Positions 8,067 through 18,200 of a DNA stretch of 35,507 nucleotides are shown one piece after another; within the stretch, counting starts at the first letter, position 1, and every line of letters begins with the position of its first letter. This stretch comes from CALCMJ01 sp964475415 (GTDB taxonomy: Bacteria > Bacteroidota > Bacteroidia > Chitinophagales > Saprospiraceae), in NCBI GenBank assembly GCA_964475415.1, contig CAYYWZ010000042.1:1-35507 (forward strand), read 5' to 3'. A program made the position numbers and the translations under genes. The notes beneath the pieces were generated by a model. The model was given only the letters and a program-made list of their open reading frames with translations, was not told the DNA's origin and ran no database searches.

Positions 8067-9290
8067 TTATGCTTTATTGTAAAAGTTATTTATTTTCTGC
8101 GTTACATTTTTCAGCATTTGAGCTGTTATTTTTTCTTGACTTTGTATATCATTAATATAATCGAATAGTTCTTTTATTTCGAACTTGTCTAACAAGGTTT
8201 TTTCACTAAGCATTTCAGAGAATATATCGTTATACTCTAGATCCGAAATTTTATAATTCTTGTAAATATATTCTCTGAAGTATAGTAGCTTCTTATCTAT
8301 TATACTTTTATAAGAAGAAGTATTATAGTATAACGAGCCTACCGTCTCCACATATTCTTTATTATTATTCTTATAGGGTTCTATTATAGGAATAATTCTC
8401 TGCTTACGCTTTGCATGAAAAATAATATACAATAAGGTTGAGATTAAGGTAATCCAGTAAGCCCATTTAAATGCAGGCACTAATAATATTTCTCTTAAAG
8501 GAGAACCATGTACTTGCGGTTTTCCTATTTTGTAATATTCATCCCAGATCAAATAGTCATAATTACTCAGCAGTGCCAGCGTCCTTTCTGCATACAGGTA
8601 GTTTATCGTATCTAATACATGTAGGTTTGTATAGCCTGTAGGAATACTGTTCATATGTATGACACCATTCCCATAGCCAAACTGAACACCCTGTTTGAAG
8701 TAGTTAGTAGAATCTCTTGTAAGCCAGCTGGTAGCGTATCTTGTCTGAGTCTCATCTGTACATCCAAAATGCCTAATCGTTTGCAAGTCTTTAAAACGTG
8801 GATTACGACCATTCAATCCTTCGTCATAAAATCCAACAGTAAGCGGCGTACTATTTCTAAAAACTACTTCGTAATCTGAAAGTTCTTTGATCCCCAGTGT
8901 ATCTAACCAAGCAAAACCCATAGTTTCTGCTGATATAAATACATCATTTCCATTCTCAACAAACCTTAATAATCTATCCATATCTAAGGAGTCAGGATAA
9001 AAGTTTCTGTTGAAAATCATATAAATCCCTTTGCCATCTAATGACCCTATAGTATCATTGATAGTATTATATATGGGTCGATCAGCAACACTTATTTCTA
9101 AGGCTGGAAATAAAGCTGGCAGACTCTCGTACAAGACATTAGCACCATAAGGCTTGGTATCATTTTTAGAAAAACTATGGGTCCAGTCTATTTCCTTAGG
9201 CCAAAAAAAAGAAATAAGGACTATCATAAGGAAATATAGCCCGATAAGGAGAATGGATTTTTTATTATTTTCAAAAAATGCTATACTCAT
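8067..9290 (-). CDS. DUF4350 domain-containing membrane protein
   Basis: A 407-residue protein with a hydrophobic N-terminal segment (about 12-29), then WPKEIDWTHSFSKNDTKPYGANVLYESL. This stretch is typical of Bacteroidota DUF4350 proteins, including the phrase about forming a tight unit of young residues NDTKPYGA. An extracytoplasmic domain of some 230 residues follows, then a second transmembrane helix (about 274-292) and a charged cytoplasmic tail. The fold resembles a flavodoxin/glutamine-amidotransferase-like sensor domain, but no catalytic residues are clear. It lies between DUF4129 and MoxR genes, a known MoxR-cluster arrangement, and probably helps form the membrane complex. Its function is unknown. 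Confidence 0.78.
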   Translation of the reverse strand: MSIAFFENNKKSILLIGLYFLMIVLISFFWPKEIDWTHSFSKNDTKPYGANVLYESLPALFPALEISVADRPIYNTINDTIGSLDGKGIYMIFNRNFYPDSLDMDRLLRFVENGNDVFISAETMGFAWLDTLGIKELSDYEVVFRNSTPLTVGFYDEGLNGRNPRFKDLQTIRHFGCTDETQTRYATSWLTRDSTNYFKQGVQFGYGNGVIHMNSIPTGYTNLHVLDTINYLYAERTLALLSNYDYLIWDEYYKIGKPQVHGSPLREILLVPAFKWAYWITLISTLLYIIFHAKRKQRIIPIIEPYKNNNKEYVETVGSLYYNTSSYKSIIDKKLLYFREYIYKNYKISDLEYNDIFSEMLSEKTLLDKFEIKELFDYINDIQSQEKITAQMLKNVTQKINNFYNKA

Positions 9291-9292
9291 CT

Positions 9293-10093
9293 CTACAACT
9301 GCTCTTCTATTTGTTGAAAAATTCTTAGTTGCTCGTTATAATCATTGACATCCGAAATATCATATTCGCCATACCAAATATATTCATATACCTTAGTTGA
9401 TTCCATAAAGGAATTCTTAATAGAAGATTCTTTTATTTCGTTCAAGTAACTTGTATTCGTTTTCCCTGGTTTCCATAGAATATGTTTTGCATCATCTAAT
9501 TTTCTCAGTATTCTTAGATACCTAAATCGTATGGCTAATCGATAAGCCCCTTGTTGTTCTGCTTTTTCTATAAGCTTAGAAAGGTCGTCTTCACTCATAT
9601 CTGCATCGACTAGCTCGCTATCTATTTCTTCTACCATTACTTCTTTTTTCCGCAAAAACCCTCCTAATTCCGCCTGCAATAAGAATCTAATAAGCAAGAA
9701 TGCACCTAGACCTATAATAAGATATTGAAAGATTTTACCAGTATACGGAGGCAAGGAAAAACCAAAAAAATCGGCTAGCCATCGACGAAACTTATACCAT
9801 AGTTTAGAAATGAGACCACTTTCTTTCTCAGGGTCTTTCTCGTAGTTATAAGTAGGATCATCTCTGTACTTTTTCGTTTTTACATCGAAATCTAAATCAA
9901 CTAGACTAAAACTATCTAGTTCTATAAAACAATCTGACCAGGTAACTTCTTCTACCGCTATATCATCTAACTCTGCCTCCATATCAGGAGGCAGATCTTC
10001 GACAATACTATCTAGTTGAGCTGAAAGAGAGATAACTCCTAGCAGAAATATATATAGGATAAATAATTTTCTAGAAATCTCCTTCATTCTCAA
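9293..10093 (-). CDS. DUF4129-type membrane protein with signal peptide
   Basis: A 266-residue protein. An N-terminal signal sequence ends in LGVISLSAQ. An acidic extracytoplasmic segment of about 90 residues follows, then one transmembrane helix (about 123-143, FQYLIIGLGAFLLIRFLL). The C-terminal helical domain LSKLIEKAEQQGAYRLAIRFRYLRILRKLDDAKHI is the DUF4129 signature. Two adjacent starts exist (residues 1 and 3); MKEISRKLF gives the more usual signal peptide. The start overlaps the upstream membrane-protein gene by 23 bases and the stop is 2 bases from the DUF4350 gene. DUF4129 proteins go with MoxR/DUF58 operons and sometimes with transglutaminase-like genes. The role is unknown. Confidence 0.72.
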   Translation of the reverse strand: MRMKEISRKLFILYIFLLGVISLSAQLDSIVEDLPPDMEAELDDIAVEEVTWSDCFIELDSFSLVDLDFDVKTKKYRDDPTYNYEKDPEKESGLISKLWYKFRRWLADFFGFSLPPYTGKIFQYLIIGLGAFLLIRFLLQAELGGFLRKKEVMVEEIDSELVDADMSEDDLSKLIEKAEQQGAYRLAIRFRYLRILRKLDDAKHILWKPGKTNTSYLNEIKESSIKNSFMESTKVYEYIWYGEYDISDVNDYNEQLRIFQQIEEQL

Positions 10094-11021
10094 AAAAGCT
10101 TTCTTCTTTAGTTCCTAAGGCATTAATACGTTCACTTAGTTGTACTGCATCTTTTTGTTCTACAAGATCATAGTATTTTAATACCGTAGCCGTACTAGTA
10201 TACATCGATGCATAGAGCGCCCCTAATAAACTGATCATATAAGATATCGCCATCATATAGCCCATACTTTCTATTCCATTCTCTACAGATGTAGAACTTA
10301 GAGCATATACAAATACGTAAATGTAATAAGGTATGGCAAATACATAAGACATCAAACTAGAAACAATTCCTGCTACTAACATGATCGCAAATGTCGCCCA
10401 CCAGTTTTCTTTGATGAGATAAAAAGATCTTTTGATACCGTCAACAAAATCCAAGTTTTCTTCTACAACCGCGTATGGGAAAAAAGTAAAATTGATAGTA
10501 AAATATAACATTGCTGGCATTATAAATATCATAGAAAACCCTAACAACATAGGACTTATCATGGCAAGAACACCAACCACAAGAGAAAGAGGAAGGATCA
10601 AGCACAGAAAAAACATGATCATTGACATAGAAACTTTCCATACATTCTGCTTAAAATAAGTTTGTAACTCTTCAAAAGTAATTACCTGACTTCCCTTATC
10701 CTTGTACGCTTTCATAGCAGAATAAACCAAGGTCCATAACATCATATAACAAAAAATAAGACCTAGATACAAAAAGCCAAAACCTGTTAGCATAGATCCA
10801 ATATCATCCATAGAACCAACATCCTGAGAAATTAATTTCTTCATAGAATCACCTCCTAGGAGCGCAACAATTCCTGCCGCTAACAAAAAAATAGGCATGA
10901 CATATATCAAAAACCCAAGCGTAAGCGGCTTTATATTTTTAAAGAGGATCTTAAAAGAATCTCCAATGATATCTCCAAAATCTCTTTTTCTAAATATCTG
11001 CAACTGATGTGGTACGTCCAT
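10071..11021 (-). CDS. Multi-pass membrane protein of the MoxR/SpoIIM cluster
   Basis: A 316-residue protein with about six hydrophobic segments (around 35-55, 90-112, 137-160, 160-180, 210-232, 250-275) and short soluble ends. The N-terminal FRKRDFGDIIGDSFKILFKN resembles the start of the glycerophosphodiester phosphodiesterase membrane-domain/DUF975-type proteins often found in this Bacteroidota cluster, but no catalytic motif is present. It overlaps the SpoIIM-like gene upstream by 32 bases and the DUF4129 gene downstream by 23. Such long overlaps suggest strongly coupled translation. Its function is unknown. Confidence 0.65.
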   Translation of the reverse strand: MDVPHQLQIFRKRDFGDIIGDSFKILFKNIKPLTLGFLIYVMPIFLLAAGIVALLGGDSMKKLISQDVGSMDDIGSMLTGFGFLYLGLIFCYMMLWTLVYSAMKAYKDKGSQVITFEELQTYFKQNVWKVSMSMIMFFLCLILPLSLVVGVLAMISPMLLGFSMIFIMPAMLYFTINFTFFPYAVVEENLDFVDGIKRSFYLIKENWWATFAIMLVAGIVSSLMSYVFAIPYYIYVFVYALSSTSVENGIESMGYMMAISYMISLLGALYASMYTSTATVLKYYDLVEQKDAVQLSERINALGTKEESFFENEGDF

Positions 11022-11970
11022 CTCTTTCTACTTTTATAGGGTAAAAAATAAAATACCAGATAATAAAGGCGAAGGAAACTATCACAATGATACTCCTACC
11101 TATATCTCCTAGTTCTATATATAATCTAGTAACATAACTCTCTAATATGGCTGCAACAATAAAAACAGGAACCAGGCCAATGATAATCTTGAGACTTCTT
11201 CTCGCTCCTTCTAGCAAAGAGTCTTTCCTAGAATAGGTTCCGGGAAATAAGAAACTATTTCCAAGAACTAGCCCTGCACCACCAGCTATCACAATAGCAG
11301 ATAATTCCAAGGCTCCATGTATAAATATGGTGCTTAATGCTATCCAACTCATTCCTTTCTGAATAAAAAATCCTACGAAAGCACCTACCATAACACCATT
11401 AGAAAACAAGATATAGGCCGCAGGAATACTACCTAAAATTCCCATAACATAAACTAAAAAAGAAACCCTTACATTATTGGTAGAAATCCCGATGAACATA
11501 CTTCCCTGTGAACTCGATTTGTATACAGCAAGTGGATCTCCTTGTTCTATATTATTCTCCGTCATATTTACATAAGCATCACCTAATATACCTCTTACAA
11601 AATCTGGATTGGTCTGAATAGAAAACAAGCCTATACCTATGGCTACACAAAAAATAAGCAAGGAATAGAATAAGGGCCTATGAGATCTACGTACAGCAAG
11701 TGGAACTTCATATTTCCAGAAATCTAAAAATCTGGCTCTTTTCTCTTTTTTATTTTTGTAAATTTTCTGATGTGCTTGTATAGCAATGCCATTCAGATAA
11801 TCGACAACTGGACTATCTGGATAGAACGTACTGGCATAGGAGAGGTCATCTGTAATATGAATATAAAGCTCTGCTAATGAATCCGCGTCTATCTCATTAT
11901 CCCCTTTAAGAAAGCTCTCGAACTGCTTCCAGTAAGGTTCATTATTTTTTATGAAAACAACTTCTTTCAA
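10990..11970 (-). CDS. SpoIIM (stage II sporulation protein M) family membrane protein
   Basis: A 326-residue protein with an N-terminal soluble helical domain (1-95) and five or so hydrophobic segments. These include the family's central region NNVRVSFLVYVMGILGSIPAAYILFSNGVMVGAFVGFF and FIHGALELSAIVIAGGAGLVLG, where the H-G-x-x-E-L motif is characteristic of SpoIIM/DUF95 proteins. In non-sporulating Bacteroidota the family has no part in sporulation; it is a regular member of a MoxR-DUF58-DUF4129-RDD neighbourhood. This is the first gene of the minus-strand operon. The upstream 109 bases separate it from a divergent gene and should hold its promoter. Confidence 0.85.
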   Translation of the reverse strand: MKEVVFIKNNEPYWKQFESFLKGDNEIDADSLAELYIHITDDLSYASTFYPDSPVVDYLNGIAIQAHQKIYKNKKEKRARFLDFWKYEVPLAVRRSHRPLFYSLLIFCVAIGIGLFSIQTNPDFVRGILGDAYVNMTENNIEQGDPLAVYKSSSQGSMFIGISTNNVRVSFLVYVMGILGSIPAAYILFSNGVMVGAFVGFFIQKGMSWIALSTIFIHGALELSAIVIAGGAGLVLGNSFLFPGTYSRKDSLLEGARRSLKIIIGLVPVFIVAAILESYVTRLYIELGDIGRSIIVIVSFAFIIWYFIFYPIKVERDGRTTSVADI

Positions 11971-12012
11971 TAATAAAAAATATTATACATCTTCGTCTTG
12001 TAATATAAAATA

Positions 12013-12027
12013 TATCTTAACAAGATA
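12013..12027. promoter_or_regulatory. Inverted repeat in the divergent promoter region
   Basis: TATCTT-AAC-AAGATA is a perfect 6-base inverted repeat with a 3-base centre. It lies in the 109-base region between the SpoIIM-like gene and the divergent 771-residue membrane-protein gene. It could be an operator shared by both units, but in AT-rich DNA such a short repeat may be chance. No clear TAnnTTTG promoter element was found next to it. Confidence 0.3.
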
Positions 12028-12079
12028 AGAAAGATACTGCAACATATAATGATGACTTTTAAAAATCATATTTCCTTAT

Positions 12080-14395
12080 ATGCCTACTGATAATTTTCCA
12101 AATATAAGGCATAGACAGCTAATATATATAATCCTTGCGGTTGTTCTGGGGGCAATACTTTTTCCAGATACACTTTCTCGTTATAACCTTATGATAGATC
12201 CGCAGATTCATTGGGTCTTCAACTCCCTGTGGATTGACAATTTTGCTGCAACTCAGAAAATTATATTCCCCCATGGACCTCTTAGTTTCCTCGAGTTTCC
12301 ACTAGCCATAGGAAACAACCTATTATCAGCTAATGTGTTCCGATTAGTACTTCTAATTATTTTTTTCTATTCGTTGGCATCATTCTGTAGACTAGCCTTG
12401 GATAAGAAGTCCTTCATCACGCTTATAGCTATGTTTCTTTTCGGGCAGTTCTTAGATTTTGAATCTTTATTAGCCGCTAATGTTTTGCTACTAGTTCTTC
12501 TCTTTGATAGATACAATAAGTTGTATTACCTTCTTTCTGCTATGGGCTTAGCCCTTATTTCTATTTATATCAAAATTTCTATAGGTATCATTAGCACTAC
12601 TTTTCTATTTAGCTATTTTATCTACATACTAGCACAACATAGAACTCTTAAAACTTCATTATTATATCTTAGTTTTTTCCCATTTCTAATTTTTCTTGTT
12701 TGGCTTATATTATACCAAACTCCTACAGGTTTTGTAGATTATTGGATAGGACTCAAAGAACTTACGCTAGGCAATTCCGAAAGTGCTTCACTTTATCCTG
12801 ATAACAATTGGTTTGCACTAAGCCTAAGCATCATATGTATACTTGCTGTCCCATTTTTAAAGTTAGAGAAGAAAACGAATCTAATATATTGGCTCTGTAT
12901 TCTTAGTTTTTTAGCCATTTGGAAACACAGTATGTCCAGGCAAGATGCATGGCATATCATGAAGTTTTTTTACTGGGTAGGATTTGTAAGCTTTCTCATG
13001 ATTTCTGCAGAGTCAAAATATTGGAAAAAAATATCCATAATAAGCATTTTGTGTCTTGCTGCCTATTACATTAATGTGAGACAAGTAATCCCCTACCCCT
13101 TACTACAACTTCAGAAACCTTCTTTTCATAATTTCCATGAGGCATTTTTCTCTAGTGACAAAAAAGAGAACGCCATTAAGCGTATGGAAAAAGAATTTGC
13201 CAAATGTACATTAGAGGCAAATGACCTGCAGCTTATAGGCAATGCAAGCGTAGATTGTTATCCTTATAACTATTGTTTTGTAGCTAGTAATGATTTAAGC
13301 TGGCAGCCTAGATCAGTTATACAATCTTATGCCGCATACACGCCCTACTTAGATAAAAAAAATGCAGATCACTTTGCCAGCGAGCTATCTCCTGAATATA
13401 TCATTTGGGAAATGGATATCCTACAGCGAGACAGATGGAAGTTAAGTATGACGAGTATAGATGGCAGATACTTACTCCACGATGAGCCACAAACTATTGC
13501 AACTATACTTAGTCGATACAAGATCATTTCTAAAAAAGATAATTACATAATCCTTAAGAAAAGAGAAAACGCTATTACTATCGTATCTAACAAATTCATT
13601 GTAGAGGAATTTCAATGGAATACATGGCAAGAAATCCCTCCTTATAAAGACTACTTATCATTACATCTAGATATTAAAAAATCTATTCTGGGGAAATTAA
13701 AATCTACTTTGTATAAATCAGATGCCTTATATCTATTATTGGAAAGTGAGGAAGGGGAATTTATCAAATTTAGATTTTCATCTGCAAATGCAAAGGAAGG
13801 CTTATGGGTTTCTCCCTTGCTAAATAGCCTAAACAAAGATGGAGAAGCAATATCCATAAAGGCTTTCTCTATAGTCTGTAATAATCCATCTTTGTTCAGC
13901 AACACGATAAGTGCGGATTGGTCTTCAAGCGAATTCCTGGATCAAGATGAACTATTAGAATTAAATACCATTACTGCAATTAAGTCCACAAAATCTTTCA
14001 CAAATATAATCAGTAAAAAGAAGCTAGCAGAAGAAGCCGTAAACAAAGGAAAATTTTCAACACCTATGGAAATAGATCTTATTCCTTATCAGCAAGACAG
14101 TATCATCGAGCCTCTAGAAATTCGGATTCAGGCAGATGCAAGAATGTCTTGCCTCTCTAAGGCACTTGTTGTTATAGAGGTTTTAGAGGGAAAGGAAAGA
14201 GTTTACTGGGAGTCGTATGCCCTGGACAAATTTGTTAATCAATGCAACCAATGGGAACCAACTCTTGGAATAAATTATATAGAACGTAATAAAGGAAATC
14301 TTCTAAAAGTCTATATTTGGAATACCGGAAAGGAGACCATCTCTATAAAAAATCTTTCTGTGAATCTTATACAACGAAATACAACTAAGGACTAA
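12080..14395 (+). CDS. Large unknown membrane protein, possibly GT-C-like
   Basis: I do not recognise a named family. The 771-residue protein has about nine to ten hydrophobic segments in the first 340 residues and a soluble C-terminal part of about 430 residues that looks beta-rich near the end. Between the first two membrane segments lies a loop with LMIDPQIHWVFNSL and FPHGPLSFLEFP, in the place where GT-C glycosyltransferases have their acidic catalytic loop. The only acidic residue well placed is the D in IDPQ. A tryptophan- and tyrosine-rich loop around 395-445 would be extracytoplasmic. The start is ATG, 109 bases from the divergent SpoIIM-like gene. The RDD gene follows after 9 bases, so the two form an operon. 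A role in making or exporting a surface glycan is possible but unproven. Confidence 0.55.
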   Translation: MPTDNFPNIRHRQLIYIILAVVLGAILFPDTLSRYNLMIDPQIHWVFNSLWIDNFAATQKIIFPHGPLSFLEFPLAIGNNLLSANVFRLVLLIIFFYSLASFCRLALDKKSFITLIAMFLFGQFLDFESLLAANVLLLVLLFDRYNKLYYLLSAMGLALISIYIKISIGIISTTFLFSYFIYILAQHRTLKTSLLYLSFFPFLIFLVWLILYQTPTGFVDYWIGLKELTLGNSESASLYPDNNWFALSLSIICILAVPFLKLEKKTNLIYWLCILSFLAIWKHSMSRQDAWHIMKFFYWVGFVSFLMISAESKYWKKISIISILCLAAYYINVRQVIPYPLLQLQKPSFHNFHEAFFSSDKKENAIKRMEKEFAKCTLEANDLQLIGNASVDCYPYNYCFVASNDLSWQPRSVIQSYAAYTPYLDKKNADHFASELSPEYIIWEMDILQRDRWKLSMTSIDGRYLLHDEPQTIATILSRYKIISKKDNYIILKKRENAITIVSNKFIVEEFQWNTWQEIPPYKDYLSLHLDIKKSILGKLKSTLYKSDALYLLLESEEGEFIKFRFSSANAKEGLWVSPLLNSLNKDGEAISIKAFSIVCNNPSLFSNTISADWSSSEFLDQDELLELNTITAIKSTKSFTNIISKKKLAEEAVNKGKFSTPMEIDLIPYQQDSIIEPLEIRIQADARMSCLSKALVVIEVLEGKERVYWESYALDKFVNQCNQWEPTLGINYIERNKGNLLKVYIWNTGKETISIKNLSVNLIQRNTTKD

Positions 14396-14404
14396 ATTAG
14401 CACT

Positions 14405-15130
14405 ATGAATTCAAGTATATTAACTACAGCCCAAAATGTAAACCTAACGTATAACCCAGCTAGCTTAGGTGCAAGATTAGGCTCTTATGTGCTCGACTGG
14501 ATTATAAAAATAGCTTACATTATTCTTATTTCTGTCGTTGTAGGTGGTATAGGTCTAAGTGGTTCTCCATTCCTAGTAAGCCTTTTCTATCTCCCTGTTA
14601 TGTTTTTTTCTCTCGTTTTTGAAGTATTTAATCAAGGTCAAACTCCAGGAAAAAAGGCCAACAACCTGAAGGTAGTATCTGCAGACGGGGCACCTACAAA
14701 AATAAGTCAGTATATTATGAGATGGCTTATGGGACTAGTAGATTTTTATCTGGTTTCAGGTGTAATTGCTATCATCGCAATAGGATCTACAGATAAGAGC
14801 CAAAGATTGGGTGATCTAATCGCTAATACGCTGGTGGTAGATCTGAAACCTAAGAAAAAACTACACAATACTTCCTATGTAAAAATACCAGAAAACTATG
14901 TCCCTCACTATCCTAATGCAGGAGACTTAAGATCTGAAGAAGTTCTAGTCATTAAGGAGGTATTACAAACCAAGGGTGAAAATGGATTCCAACTGATAAC
15001 AGAAACAGCAGCTAAAATAGAATCTATACTAGATATAAGAAAAGAAACTAATTCTAGGGATTTCCTCAGAAGGGTGATAAGCGATTATAATTATTACCAG
15101 ATAAAGGAGAGAGAAGAGTTAGGTTATTAA
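14405..15130 (+). CDS. RDD family membrane protein
   Basis: A 241-residue protein. The RDD domain (about 16-150) starts with NPASLGARLGSYVLDWIIK (first R and D). It continues through two hydrophobic segments to FNQGQTPGKKANNLKVV, then RWLMGLVDFYLVSGVIAIIA and DKSQRLGDLIANTLVVD. All conserved positions of the family are present. A C-terminal soluble tail of about 90 charged residues follows. RDD proteins commonly lie next to SpoIIM and MoxR genes in Bacteroidota; here the RDD gene is divergent from SpoIIM but separated from it by the 771-residue gene. Function is not established; some RDD proteins elsewhere have been linked to ion transport. Confidence 0.9.
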   Translation: MNSSILTTAQNVNLTYNPASLGARLGSYVLDWIIKIAYIILISVVVGGIGLSGSPFLVSLFYLPVMFFSLVFEVFNQGQTPGKKANNLKVVSADGAPTKISQYIMRWLMGLVDFYLVSGVIAIIAIGSTDKSQRLGDLIANTLVVDLKPKKKLHNTSYVKIPENYVPHYPNAGDLRSEEVLVIKEVLQTKGENGFQLITETAAKIESILDIRKETNSRDFLRRVISDYNYYQIKEREELGY

Positions 15131-15150
15131 AAAATTCTAGAAGCAAACAA

Positions 15151-15182
15151 AAAAGGCAACTCCATTAGTAGAGTTGCCTTTT
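15151..15182. terminator. Bidirectional terminator between the RDD gene and the large protease
   Basis: A perfect 12-base stem (arms AAAAGGCAACTC and GAGTTGCCTTTT) encloses an 8-base loop and has an A-run on the left and T-run on the right. It lies between two convergent genes, 20 bases after the RDD stop and 21 bases after the protease stop. It can serve both. Confidence 0.92.
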
Positions 15183-15203
15183 ATACCTTAAGCCTAAGCT
15201 AAT

Positions 15204-18200
15204 TTATAATTTAATAAATTTCGCTCTAGCAATTTTTTCTTCGGTGTCGATCAGAATAAAATACGTGCCTGATGATAATTCACTAAGATCCATATTTCTC
15301 CTTATCGAACTGCTAGAGCTAAGCTGCTCTTGCAAAATTATTCTCCCAAGATTATCGGCTATTTTTAAACCAATCTGCTTTCCTACTAAGTAGGCTCCAT
15401 CTAATTGTATACTCAGATCATTTGCTACTGGATTCGGAAATACTTTAAAGCTAAACTTATCTTCTAGGTCGAATATATCTGATAAAATAATAATAACATC
15501 CATGGATGAAGAACATGCAAAAGCATCCAATACAACCACTGTATATTCACCAAAATCTAAATCCTCAAAAACATTAGATTCCTGATAAGTTTCTCCATTA
15601 TCTATACTGTATAAAAAAGGCTCAGCGCCTCCAGTAACATCTACAGTTATTGTTCCATCTTCTCCTAAAGCAGAGATAATAATTTCAGTATTCGCTACTA
15701 TCTCCACATTGTCCATATTGAGTATTTTACCTCCGCTATCTCTTACGTAAGTTTCATAATTTCCAGGTTCTACTCCTAGGAAAAATGGCCCTTCTTGATA
15801 ATCCACGCCGTCGATACTATACTCATAAGGGGGAATTCCGCCAGTAACATCATCTATACTTATACTTCCTAAATTTGTATCAAAACAAGCATTGAGAGTT
15901 GTAACATTATAACTTATTGCTGCAATCATCACTTCGATATTTTCTGATTGCATACATCCATTAGCATCTACAACTGTAATTGTAAACATTCCATTACCTA
16001 TATCTGCGAAAGTATTACTCATCTGGAAAGCTACTCCATCAGCACTATACTCATATGATCCTGTTCCACCATCAGCATTGACAATTATATTATAGCCATC
16101 CATAATAGTAGTAATTGTAATCGGAGTAGGGTCTTCAAGTTCTATAGTATTCGTTGAAATCTCTAATCCTGTTGCGTCTTTTACAAGAACTGTATAGCTT
16201 CCTACATTAAGTCCTGAAAACTCTGAACCTAACTGGTATGTAATGCCATTATCTATACTATATTCATAGGGCTCTAAACCTCCAAATACAGAAATATTGA
16301 TAATGCCATTATCATCTCCTGTACATTGTATTTCCTGAGAAATTTCCGCTATAGAGGAGAAGTCATCTTGTAAAATAAATACACTAAAAACTTCATTATG
16401 AATCCATCTATTATTTGCATCGATAACATCGAATAAGAAACTATCCTCTTCCTGATCATCTCCTAAGTGTGTATACCTCAGCAAATTATTATTAACCTCA
16501 TCTTGTGTAAATGAAGATCCAGTCACAAGGGCCTCATAGTTACCATCATTCATACGATCTATTTCTATATCTCCAGAAATAGGTGTAGATAACAAACTGT
16601 AAATCACTTTATCTGACTCCATATCTACTGTATTTAGCAACATTTGATTGATATCACCAGAGGTAGATTTATTGACAAATAAAGTATTTGTTGTTAGATC
16701 AGGTGAACCTCCTACATTTTCATTACAGAACTCTACACTCCAAGAATTTAATGATCCGCCATCAGCATTAAACAAATCTTGTATCCCTAAGGTCCAATCA
16801 CCAGCTACTGGAGAGGAAGCAATATCATTTAAAGCAGCTATAGCTTGATACTCCCCTTGAATTGACTCACAGTTTTCTTCAATAAAAACTGCTGTCCTTT
16901 CTGCATCATCTCTGAAGGTTGCATTTATATTTTCCTCACCACATCCAAAATTACTATCAGGCACACCTGGTCTATCTAGGATAGAAAAAATTGTACTATC
17001 TGGCGCAATAAGATCTATAATCATATCCCCTATCCAACTATGTTCTATATCTACATTAAGTTTTACATAAGCAAAATTGCCCACATCTGGTAGTGTCAAA
17101 ATACTTGTTATTGTATCTTCTTCTGAGCTAGAAATTATAACAGGAATATCTTCACTCGTATATCTATCGCAATTTTCCCCTGCAGTCTGAAATGCAAAAA
17201 TATCAGAAAACTCCGGTGTAGCACATAATGCATTAGGTATCACCCTCCAATAGTAAACCGTATTAGATTGTAAATTTTCCGTTGAAAAAGAGTTTGTCAA
17301 TATATTATCTTGCGTATCCACTATATCCATAAAACTAGGTGTAGTAGATAACTCTATATTATAACTACTAATTCCTGGAACTGCATTCCATTCAAAAACA
17401 AGTGATTCATTCTGGTCTACAGCTCCATCCACAGGAGTAGTAAGCACCATAGGTTCAAGTGTAGAAGCCCCTACATTTACATTTATCAGTTCTGCAATCG
17501 CATTATCCATAGCAGTACCAATAAGACTAATGTTATACTCTGCTTGCTCATTAGGAAAACCTGTAAGTTCTAAGGTCGTTCCTTCGGGCGGAGTAATAGA
17601 CGTCGATCCAAAATTTGCCGTCACACCTGCAGGTAATCCCATAAGTGATAACTCAATCTCTTCAGAAAACCCATCAAAAGCCTGGGAAGTTATTTCTAGA
17701 GATACATCCTCTCCTGCACATATATCAAGATTACTAGAACTGACATTTATAGAAAAAGGAGTTGTTATTGTAAAATTTTGGTCTGATATGTCAAAGAAAA
17801 TATTGTCATGACACTTTACCATAATTCTCGCTTGACTCGTTTGCTCATCAGGAACAACGATATCTAAACTTCCAGAATTTGGAACCCCTTCTGCTATAAG
17901 AACAGGATAGGTATTTCCTCCATCTTTAGAAAGATATATATCTACCTCTGCACAACTAACGGGTGCCATATCAGTACCTGCAACATCCCATGTAACCGTT
18001 TCGATATTAGAGGCATTCCACTCTACGGCTGTATTGGGCTCATTCACTAAGAAAGGTCCTGCCGTCTCAGAAAAGTTAATATTCATATCCTCCTCTGCTG
18101 TACAACCTATCACTACATTATTATCTCTTACCGTTACTCTCCAACTCATTGACCGTTCTACCGCAGGTAATACTTCCCACTCTGGTGTAACATTATTAAT

